Shown in pieces: positions 23,366-30,338 of a DNA stretch of 51,262 nt. Source of the stretch: Acidobacteriota bacterium (GTDB taxonomy: Bacteria > Acidobacteriota > Vicinamibacteria > Marinacidobacterales > Marinacidobacteraceae); NCBI GenBank assembly GCA_009840635.1, contig VXNL01000096.1, forward strand, positions 1 to 51,262, read 5' to 3'. The position numbers were made by a program, and so were the translations under genes. Each line of letters begins with the position of its first letter. The stretch's first letter is position 1. Below the pieces are notes generated by a model. That model saw only the letters and a program-made list of their open reading frames with translations, did no database searches and was not told the DNA's origin.

Positions 23366-24082
23366 TTACCGCAGCGTGGCCGTGATGATCGCTACCGGGG
23401 TCCCCGCCGGGCTGAACGGCTCGATGTCGAGTTCCGCGACCGGCTCCGGGGGATCGGTCTCGGGAACCTGGTCGGTGGGCACCCACTCGCTCCCGTCGGC
23501 GATTCCGGCGTCATAGGCGACCATGGTGAACGTCACCTCGTCAAGCCAGCTTCCCGCATCGTCCAGGGTGCAGATCTCCGAGAAGCCGATGAACCAGTCG
23601 GGACTCGGAGCGAGTTTGCTGGCGTGGCTGACGCACGGGTTTTCGAGCGTCAGTTCCAGCACCGGTCGCAGCAACAGGGCGCCGACCTGATCGTTGGTCG
23701 TCGCGATCACCTGGTGCCCCCGGGACTCCGCGGCATTCGTCAGGACCGTGGCGTCTCCCGTCGCCGCGAAGGCCCGCATTTCCGCCGAGAGGAACCCACC
23801 TTCTTCCCACGGCGCCTCGCCTGGCGGATGCGCGATCAGGGCCGCGGACGACGCCAGATCGACGCCTTCCGGCAGCGGCATCGCCCCGAGCGCGATGGCG
23901 ACGGGATTCCCGGAGATGCGTGGCTCGTAAACGAAAACGTAGGTCGCCGTCCCCGGGATGGGCGCGGGTGCCGGCGGCGCGGGGGTGGCCGCCGGCGGAG
24001 TTGTCGGCGCACCGCCGCCGTCACCGCCACAGCCGGTGACCAGAAGCGCCGAGGCAAGAAGAAAACCGGTCCGGAAAGTCAT
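23366..24082 (-). CDS. Spondin-domain lipoprotein
   Basis: A 238-residue lipoprotein: signal MTFRTGFLLASALLVTGC, then a Gly/Pro/Ala linker to about residue 45. The body has the hallmarks of a spondin N-type domain, especially SHASKLAPSPDWFIGFSEI (SPDWF motif), an acidic strand, and VAYDAGIADGSEW (the DAGTD-like segment). The family is a beta-sandwich best known from eukaryotic matrix proteins and found in bacterial surface proteins. No enzymatic residues are evident; adhesion or binding is an inference. It is separated from the GMC operon by 151 bp in which I see no gene. Confidence 0.75.
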   Translation of the reverse strand: MTFRTGFLLASALLVTGCGGDGGGAPTTPPAATPAPPAPAPIPGTATYVFVYEPRISGNPVAIALGAMPLPEGVDLASSAALIAHPPGEAPWEEGGFLSAEMRAFAATGDATVLTNAAESRGHQVIATTNDQVGALLLRPVLELTLENPCVSHASKLAPSPDWFIGFSEICTLDDAGSWLDEVTFTMVAYDAGIADGSEWVPTDQVPETDPPEPVAELDIEPFSPAGTPVAIITATLR

Positions 24083-24233
24083 TCAGGTCACGCCCCCGTC
24101 GTTCCGCACGAATCTGTAATGCCGAGGCCAGGAAGTTCCGGCCGGTTCCTATCGGACTCACCCGACGGCATCGCTGTTTGACGGGACGCGGGGACCACCC
24201 ATCCCGACCGAAACGCCGGCTGGGAGGACGGGC

Positions 24234-25826
24234 TCAGAGTTCGCCGGCGAGCCGGGAGGCGGTGCGGAGCGAGAGCGCGGCGAACGTGAGGGTGCCGTTG
24301 TTGCACCCCGAACCCACGATCGTCGGGGCGCCGGCGATCCAGAGGTTCTCGTGGTCGTGGGCGCGACCCCAGGCGTCCACCACGCTGTCGTCCGGGTCAT
24401 CGCCCATGCGGCAACCGCCGCCCGGATGGTCGTAGTCGGAGGCGAAGCTGATGTTCAGCATCGCGCCGCCGCCCGCGGTGAGGATCCGGCGGAAGCGCTC
24501 CTCGATCTTCGCCTCGGTGTATCCGCGGAGTTCGGCGGACACGGGATCGTCCACGAAGTCGATCCGCGGAAGCGGGTCTCCCCACGCGTTCTTCCGGTTC
24601 GGTTCCAGGGTCAGCGCGCTTTCGCGCGCCGGGATCACGTCGTAGTAGCCCCGCATCCGGAGCGAACCGGTCTCGATACGCCCGCGCCAGTCGTTCAGCG
24701 CGGCGTCGCCGAGCAGCAGGTTCCCGTTGTCGTCCCGCAGGCGCGCCCGCTTCCCGACGTCCGACTCCCAGATCCGGAGGTCGTGGCGGATGTACTTGCC
24801 GTCGGGCTGGGCCTCGTCGTCCTTGTGCTGGAAGCGCTTGGAAAGGAGGCTGTCCGAGCCGTACACCCCGGGATAGAGCCGCATCGGGACGGAGACGAAG
24901 GCGTTCACCCAGCGGTGCCCGGTGATGAAGCGCCCCACCGTCCCGGAGCGGTTCGCGATGCCGTCCGGGAAGCGCCCTCCCGCGCTCATGAGCAGCAGGT
25001 GGGACGACCAGGCATAGCCCGCGGCCAGCACGAAGTGCCGGGCCCGGATGGTGACCGGGTCGTCCGGGTCGTCCCGGTGGAACGCATCCGCCATTCCGAT
25101 GGCGTCGGAATCCGCCGTCGGAACGAGCCGCCGCACCATGGTGCGGTCGTGCAGCGTGATCCGACCCGCCTCGAGCAGGCTGCGGAAGGTGAAATCGGGG
25201 CTGTACTTGGCGCCGGTGGGGCAGATCGAGCAGGTGTCGCAGCGGATGCACTCGCGCCTTCCCCGCCAGGGACGCGAGTTCTTGGAGACCGGGTTCCGCC
25301 AGTAGGGGATGCCCGACTTCTCGGCCCACTCCTTGGCGAGGCCCAGGTTGTAGGACGTCGGCAGCGGCTCCATCGGGTAGCCGCCCGACCGGGGGTCGTA
25401 CTCGGGCGGCCCCTGCTCGCCCGCGACCCCGATCCGTTCTTCGGCCTCCTGGTAAAAGGGCTGGAGGTCGTCGTAGGAGATGGGCCAGTCCGTACCGACG
25501 CCGAAGAGACTCCGGAGCCGGAAGTCCTCGGGCGAGTAGCGCGGCGTGGTGCCACCCCAGTGCATCGCGAGTCCGCCCACCGACATGGCGCGCGACTGGG
25601 CGTTCTTGCAGGAATGCCCGGGGATGTGGTCCCCCTGGTAGGGGTTCTCCCCGTAATCGAGGAAACGGCGGCGGGTGTTGAAGCGGTCCTCGAAGTCGAA
25701 GATCCGGTTCCCGGCCTCGATCACCGCAATGGACGCCTCGGTGTCCTCGGCGACCCGCTCCGCCACCATCGCGGAACTGATCCCGCCGCCGATGATGGCA
25801 ACGTCGGCTTCGATGACTTTGGGCAT
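24234..25826 (-). CDS. GMC-family FAD oxidoreductase, large subunit of a sugar/alcohol dehydrogenase type
   Basis: A 530-residue flavoenzyme. The FAD-binding segment is VAIIGGGISSAMVAE (the third Gly of GxGxxG is Ser), followed by IEAGNRI, MSVGGLAMHWGGTTPRY, HFVLAAGYAWSSHLLLMS, and the C-terminal block DHPGGGCRMG ... GCNNGTLTFAALSLRTA. Four cysteines (193, 196, 199, 202) form CxxCxxCxxCP, which resembles an iron-sulphur site; the FAD-dependent glucose dehydrogenase catalytic subunit is known to carry a 3Fe-4S cluster. The upstream gene encodes the matching Tat-exported small subunit, so the pair probably goes out together and oxidises a sugar or polyol in the periplasm. A cytochrome partner is not next to it. 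Confidence 0.85.
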   Translation of the reverse strand: MPKVIEADVAIIGGGISSAMVAERVAEDTEASIAVIEAGNRIFDFEDRFNTRRRFLDYGENPYQGDHIPGHSCKNAQSRAMSVGGLAMHWGGTTPRYSPEDFRLRSLFGVGTDWPISYDDLQPFYQEAEERIGVAGEQGPPEYDPRSGGYPMEPLPTSYNLGLAKEWAEKSGIPYWRNPVSKNSRPWRGRRECIRCDTCSICPTGAKYSPDFTFRSLLEAGRITLHDRTMVRRLVPTADSDAIGMADAFHRDDPDDPVTIRARHFVLAAGYAWSSHLLLMSAGGRFPDGIANRSGTVGRFITGHRWVNAFVSVPMRLYPGVYGSDSLLSKRFQHKDDEAQPDGKYIRHDLRIWESDVGKRARLRDDNGNLLLGDAALNDWRGRIETGSLRMRGYYDVIPARESALTLEPNRKNAWGDPLPRIDFVDDPVSAELRGYTEAKIEERFRRILTAGGGAMLNISFASDYDHPGGGCRMGDDPDDSVVDAWGRAHDHENLWIAGAPTIVGSGCNNGTLTFAALSLRTASRLAGEL

Positions 25827-25828
25827 CG

Positions 25829-26467
25829 TCAGTTCTGCGCTTCGGTGGCGAGGGGCTCCGGCATGGTCGCCCCCGACGCGAGGTCGCGGCAGGCCCGGGC
25901 GTTGATGCGGGCGCCGTAGGCCAGATCGGCCGCCCGCGGCCGGGAGTAGAAGCGGGCGAGCAGTCCCACGGCGACGTGCCCCGCGTACGCCGGACGCGGG
26001 AGGTCCCCGTCGACGTCGTGCCGCTCCAGGTCGGCCGCAATCAGTTCGCGCCGCTTGTCAACCGGAAGGCTGGCCAATCCAGATCCGTGCCGCTTGGTCG
26101 CCAGCAGGTCGAGCGCCTGGAGCTGCGACGCCCAGCGGGGCGCCGGATGGGGCGGGCCGTACTGCACCTCGACGGAGGACAGGTAGGGATGCGGCAGCTC
26201 GGCGACCGGCTCGAACCCGTTCATCCAGGTGACGAAGTCGCGGAGCGCGTCCCGGACGCCGTCCGCGCCGATCTCTTCCGGCAGCACCGCCTCGGCGAAC
26301 GCGTGGAGCAGCGGAAGATCCAGCGAGAGGTTCAGCGCCTGGGTTTCCTGGGCCGCCTTCGCCGCCGCGCCCGTTGGCGCCGCCACCGCGGCCACCACGG
26401 CCCCGGAGGTCTTCAGGAACTTGCGGCGGCTGCTGGATCCCGAACCGTTCGGGGTGTCCGCACTCAT
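25829..26467 (-). CDS. Gluconate 2-dehydrogenase subunit 3-like protein, Tat signal
   Basis: A 212-residue protein with a clear Tat signal (SSRRKFLKTSGAVVAAVAAP). The body matches the subunit-3 family: LPLLHAFAEAVLPEEIG, VTWMNGFEPVAEL, DLLATKRHGSGLASLPVDKRRELI. The ATG at 26467 is preferred because TAGAAT (26478-26483) ends 10 nt upstream; an ATG at 26479 would overlap that hexamer. It lies 2 bp upstream of the GMC gene. The family escorts the large subunit through the Tat system and stabilises it. Confidence 0.82.
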   Translation of the reverse strand: MSADTPNGSGSSSRRKFLKTSGAVVAAVAAPTGAAAKAAQETQALNLSLDLPLLHAFAEAVLPEEIGADGVRDALRDFVTWMNGFEPVAELPHPYLSSVEVQYGPPHPAPRWASQLQALDLLATKRHGSGLASLPVDKRRELIAADLERHDVDGDLPRPAYAGHVAVGLLARFYSRPRAADLAYGARINARACRDLASGATMPEPLATEAQN

Positions 26468-26539
26468 CAGGAAATCCATTCTACCGGGGCATCCAGCGCC
26501 GTTGGCTGCCGAATCGGTGTGCCAACATCCGCCTTACGC

Positions 26540-27493
26540 ATGTGTCACTCCGCTGGCGGGACGGTCGCCCGGACGTTGTCCGCCGGGCTGTTGCTTGCCG
26601 GACTTGCCGCAGGCGCGACACAGCCTCCCCGGCTCGATCCGCAGCTCGAAGAGGTCCTGAACGCGGTCCGCGACGGCGAGTTCGAGACCATGGCCGCCGC
26701 GATCGAGGGCGGGATGGCGGTCGACGCGAAGGCCCCGAACGGCATGACCGCGCTGCACGTGGCGGCGGTCCTCGGGCGGGAGCGTTTCGTTGCCTGGCTC
26801 CTCGAAAAGGGCGCAGCAGTGAACGATCCGGCGCAGAACGGGATCACCCCCTTGAACCGGGCCTCGATGGGGGGTCATCTCGGCACGATGGAACTCCTGC
26901 TGGAAGCCGGAGCGGATGTGAATGCCGCGGCGCGCTGGGGTGCGACGCCTCTCCTCAGCGCCGTGGACCGCGGACGGACGGAGGCGGTCCGGATGCTGCT
27001 CGCGGCGGGCGCCGATCCCACGGTGACGGCAGCGAACGGCGAGACGGCGCTCAGCCTCGCCCGGGCGAAGCAGCACCAGGACATCGTTGCCCTTCTTTCG
27101 GAGGACCCGGAGACCGTGCGCACCGAGCGCGAGGCCGCGGCCGACCGGCGCTCCTCCCGGGCGGACACCCACCACCGGACCGGGGTGGCCTACGACGACG
27201 CCGGTGACATTCGGCGCGCCATCGAGTCCTACCGGATCGCGCTCGAGCAGGACCCCGACGATCCGCTGATCCGTTACCGCCTCGGACGCGCGCTCCACCG
27301 CTTCGGCGAACGCGAGGCGCTGGTCCACCTGATCGAGGCGGTGCGGGGATGGGAGGCCGCGATCGAGGCGGGGGAGGAACTCGCACCGATCGTGCGACCG
27401 GCGCTCGAGGACGCCTGCGGCGTGCTGGCGGAAGCCGGACGGACGGACGACGCCGCGCGCTGCGAGGCGGCGCTGGCCCAGTCCCGCCGCTGA
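26540..27493 (+). CDS. Secreted ankyrin-repeat/TPR protein
   Basis: A 317-residue protein with a short signal (VARTLSAGLLLAGLAAGATQ). Residues about 30-185 are ankyrin repeats, with consensus pieces NGMTALHVAAVLGRERFVAWLLEKGAAVN, NGITPLNRASMGGHLGTMELLLEAGADVN, WGATPLLSAVDRGRTEAVRMLLAAGADP and NGETALSLARAKQHQDIVALL. Residues about 215-310 look TPR-like (HHRTGVAYDDAGDIRRAIESYRIALEQDPDDPLIRYRLGRAL). It is probably a periplasmic scaffold for protein-protein contacts. It is divergent from the GMC operon and 58 bp upstream of the Cache lipoprotein. Confidence 0.82.
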   Translation: MCHSAGGTVARTLSAGLLLAGLAAGATQPPRLDPQLEEVLNAVRDGEFETMAAAIEGGMAVDAKAPNGMTALHVAAVLGRERFVAWLLEKGAAVNDPAQNGITPLNRASMGGHLGTMELLLEAGADVNAAARWGATPLLSAVDRGRTEAVRMLLAAGADPTVTAANGETALSLARAKQHQDIVALLSEDPETVRTEREAAADRRSSRADTHHRTGVAYDDAGDIRRAIESYRIALEQDPDDPLIRYRLGRALHRFGEREALVHLIEAVRGWEAAIEAGEELAPIVRPALEDACGVLAEAGRTDDAARCEAALAQSRR

Positions 27494-27551
27494 CCGGGCC
27501 GGGGCAAGCCGACCTCGTCTCTAGAATCACGGCGTAAGGAGGTGTGCCGTC

Positions 27552-28607
27552 ATGTACTCGGCCATCACCCGCCGATTCGCGGCGATCGGGTTCACCCTGG
27601 CCTTGGCCTCATTCCTCGCCGCAGGGTGCGACGACGAAGCGAGCCCGACGATTCCCGCGCCGGCGCCGCCCGCGCCCGCACCGCCGCCGCCCCCGGCCGC
27701 GATGCCCGAGCCGCCACAGATCGGGGCGGACGAGGTGGTGGACCGCGAGACGCTGCGCCTCTTCGTGGAGGAAGCCCTCCGCATTGCCGCTGCCGAGGTT
27801 GCCTCGGCCGACGAGGCCTACGCCTGGTTCGACGCCAACTTCCGGCCGGAGGGCCAGTGGCGGCAGGGTGAGATCTACCTGTTCATTGGGGACCTGAACG
27901 GCGTCAATTTCTTCCACCCCGCGTTGCCCGAACTCGAGGGAACGGACCTTTCCGGCATCACGGACGCCGCCGGCGTGCGGGTGACCGAGGAACTTCTCGC
28001 CGCGGCAGCGGCGGGCGGGGGCTACGTGGAGTACCTGTGGCCCAATCCGGAGGTCGAAGGCGACGAGGAGACCGGATCACCGAAGGTGGCGTACGCAGCT
28101 CCCCTGACGATCGGAGACCTCGACCTCGTGGTGGGATCCGGGATCTATCCGCCGGTCACCGCCGCCGACGTGCGGAACCGGGGGACGCTGAAATCCTTCG
28201 TGGAGCGGGCGGCAAACGTCGTGGCCGAGAACGGCCCTGACCTGGACACCGCTTACGCCTTCCTCGACGAGAACTTCCGCGAGGAGGGCGAGTGGCGGCA
28301 CGGTCAGGTCTACGTGTTCGCCCAGACGATGGAATTGGTCAACTTCTTTCATGCCTTCCGGCCCGAGATCGAGGGACTGGACCGGACGGAGAACGAGGAC
28401 GTGAACGGTGTGAAGATCAATCAGGAACTCCGGGCGGCGGTGCTGTCCGGCGAGGGGTACGTCGAATACTGGTACGACAACCCCGCGGTGGAGGGCGACG
28501 AGGAGACGGGATCTCCCAAGGTGGCCTACGCCACGGTCCTGACGATCGGATCGACGCCGCTCATCTTCGGTTCCGGGATCTATCCGGAGCAACCTGGAGG
28601 GGAGTGA
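27552..28607 (+). CDS. Lipoprotein with two tandem single-Cache domains
   Basis: A 351-residue lipoprotein with AAGGAGG before the ATG and a TAGAAT -10-like box at 27522-27527. The signal ends in LAAGC, followed by a Pro/Ala-rich linker. Two repeats follow at roughly residues 60-190 and 205-345. Each reads as a sCache_2 unit: a long helix (LRLFVEEALRIAAAEV; LKSFVERAANVVAEN), AYAWFDANFRPEGQWRQGEIYLF / AYAFLDENFREEGEWRHGQVYVF, then GYVEYLWPNP / GYVEYWYDNP and SPKVAYA with IGSGIYP-like ends. Cache domains normally sense small ligands in receptors. Here no membrane helix or signalling domain follows, so this is a free-standing ligand binder. It may form an operon with the ankyrin/TPR gene. Confidence 0.82.
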   Translation: MYSAITRRFAAIGFTLALASFLAAGCDDEASPTIPAPAPPAPAPPPPPAAMPEPPQIGADEVVDRETLRLFVEEALRIAAAEVASADEAYAWFDANFRPEGQWRQGEIYLFIGDLNGVNFFHPALPELEGTDLSGITDAAGVRVTEELLAAAAAGGGYVEYLWPNPEVEGDEETGSPKVAYAAPLTIGDLDLVVGSGIYPPVTAADVRNRGTLKSFVERAANVVAENGPDLDTAYAFLDENFREEGEWRHGQVYVFAQTMELVNFFHAFRPEIEGLDRTENEDVNGVKINQELRAAVLSGEGYVEYWYDNPAVEGDEETGSPKVAYATVLTIGSTPLIFGSGIYPEQPGGE

Positions 28608-28653
28608 GAGCGTCCCCTCCAACCGGGGGCAAATCGCGCGGAAGCACGGGACC

Positions 28654-28896
28654 GCCGGTCTTCAGACCGGCATCGCCCACCGCAGGCGGCCAGGGGATCG
28701 CTACCGGAACGAATCGTGCCGTGTGCCCAGTTGCGCCACCATCCGGCAGGTCGGCGTCGCGCCGTGCGCGGCGCGGAGCGCCGCGCGTGCCGGCTGAAGC
28801 CGGCGTTCCAAGCCGGAGGCGCCATCTGCGCGAGTAGCGGTACGCGCTCCGCCCGCCTGCGGCGGGCTGTGCCGGCTGAAGCCGGCGTTCCAAGCC
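28654..28896. repeat. Three palindromic repeats (REP-like) between convergent genes
   Basis: A single variant hairpin GCCGGTCTTCAGACCGGC lies at 28654-28671. Two inverted bipartite copies follow: 28765-28814 (stem 2 at about 28766-28786, stem 1 GCCGGCTGAAGCCGGC at 28789-28804) and 28851-28896 (stem 2 GCCCGCCTGCGGCGGGC at 28851-28867, stem 1 at 28871-28886). The second ends 6 bp before the stop of the convergent DUF4340 gene. The rest of the gap holds no gene that I can see. Confidence 0.85.
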
Positions 28897-28902
28897 GCCG
28901 TT

Positions 28903-30318
28903 TCAGCTCGACTCGCGGACTACGTCGTCGCGGGTCTTGCGGATGTTCTCGAAGCTGTCCTGGGAGATGACGTAGTACCAGTCGGCGAAGCGGCGGGTGA
29001 GGGTCTCCTCCAGTTCCCGGCCCTTCTCGACGTCGTCCTCCCAGCGGTCCCAGGCGCGGGCGAGGTCGCGGTTTTCACGGTCCCCGTCGGTGAGTTCGTC
29101 GGAAGGCTTGTCCAGGTAGTCGCGGTTCGCCGGGCGGGGTGGTTCGGGGAAGCGCTCGGGACGGAACTCCGCGGTCACGAAGAGGTAGCGGTTTTCGGCG
29201 GGGCCGGATGACGCCGCATCGGCGGTGTCCTCGGCCTCGCTGCCGGCGCTCACGTCCTCGTCGCGGCCGTAGACGACTTCGCCGAACCGCAGGGTGTAGC
29301 GGATGCCCTCGTCGGTCTCGAGCCGGACCTCTCCCTCGTTGGACAGCAGGCTCCCGCCCTGGGTGAGGTAGTAACCGCGGCTCTGCAGCGAGAGGATGTC
29401 GGCGTTCGAGACGCCCGCCGCGTCGCCGGTCAGGGTCGCCGCGATGCCCTCGGGTTTGGGCCGCACGCCCACGATCTCGAGTTCATCGGCGGCCCGGAGG
29501 ATCTCGGTGACCTCGAAGGAGTCCACTTCCTCGCTGGAGCCGAGGCCCTCGGCCGTCCAGTCGCCGTCCGCCTTGCTGAGCGCCAGGCGTCCCCGGCGGT
29601 CCACCTGGAGGGTGCGTTCGTTGATGGTGTAGTCCTCGAGGACGGCCTCATCCACCCGGTCCCGGTCCATCAGCAGCAGGTCGCGCTCGATCCAGTCTCC
29701 GAACTGCGCCGAGATGTCCACCCCGAGCTGCGAGACGTAGACGCGCTTCTGGCCCGGGACCCGGACGAAGTAGGAACCCTCGCGGTCCGGCACCTGGCGG
29801 CCGATGAGGAGGTCCGCCAGCACCCGGTCGCCCGAGGCCTTCACCGTCACCCGGCGTCCCCGCCCGATGAGCGAGACCGCCCCCTCGTCCAAGGGATCCA
29901 CCACCCCGAGCGTGGGATGGTCGGCGACGTTCTCCGAGCGGAAGTCGTCCTTCTCGAGGAGCATGATGCCGGCGGCGGTCTGCGCCAGCCGGTCCTGGCC
30001 GTCGGCGGGATAGTCGTGGTGGCTGGGGATGGTCCAGATCCCGTTTTCGTTCTGCACCCGGAACGGGATCGCTTCGGCGGTCGCCTCGTCGAACTCGATG
30101 ATCTCGAGGGACATCGCCTCTTCGGGGTCCTCGAAACTCGGGAAGAAGCGCTCCCCGAGGTCCACGAAGTCGCTCGGCTCGGGGTTGCGCGGGGCGCTGA
30201 CCGCGGCGAGCACGGTCAGCAGCAGGGCCGCTCCGGCGATGGTCTGGGTGCGGCGGAGTTCCGGCCCGCCCGTCTTCGAGGCTTCCGGGGTTGCGGCCGT
30301 GTTCTGGGTTTCGGTCAT
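28903..30318 (-). CDS. DUF4340 protein, membrane-anchored
   Basis: A 471-residue protein with one N-terminal membrane helix (TIAGAALLLTVLAAVSAP) and a large extracytoplasmic part. The region SLIGRGRRVTVKASGDRVLADLLIGRQVPDREGSYFVRVPGQKRVYVS is characteristic of DUF4340, repeated in looser form further on. I chose the ATG at 30318, which has GAGGAGG 8 nt upstream; a GTG at 30342 that overlaps the upstream stop is an alternative and adds eight residues. It is the third gene of the ABC operon at 30.3-33.8 kb. DUF4340 proteins regularly accompany GldG-like proteins; their role is not known. Confidence 0.8.
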   Translation of the reverse strand: MTETQNTAATPEASKTGGPELRRTQTIAGAALLLTVLAAVSAPRNPEPSDFVDLGERFFPSFEDPEEAMSLEIIEFDEATAEAIPFRVQNENGIWTIPSHHDYPADGQDRLAQTAAGIMLLEKDDFRSENVADHPTLGVVDPLDEGAVSLIGRGRRVTVKASGDRVLADLLIGRQVPDREGSYFVRVPGQKRVYVSQLGVDISAQFGDWIERDLLLMDRDRVDEAVLEDYTINERTLQVDRRGRLALSKADGDWTAEGLGSSEEVDSFEVTEILRAADELEIVGVRPKPEGIAATLTGDAAGVSNADILSLQSRGYYLTQGGSLLSNEGEVRLETDEGIRYTLRFGEVVYGRDEDVSAGSEAEDTADAASSGPAENRYLFVTAEFRPERFPEPPRPANRDYLDKPSDELTDGDRENRDLARAWDRWEDDVEKGRELEETLTRRFADWYYVISQDSFENIRKTRDDVVRESS

Positions 30319-30338
30319 CGCTTCTGCCTCCTCACCGG

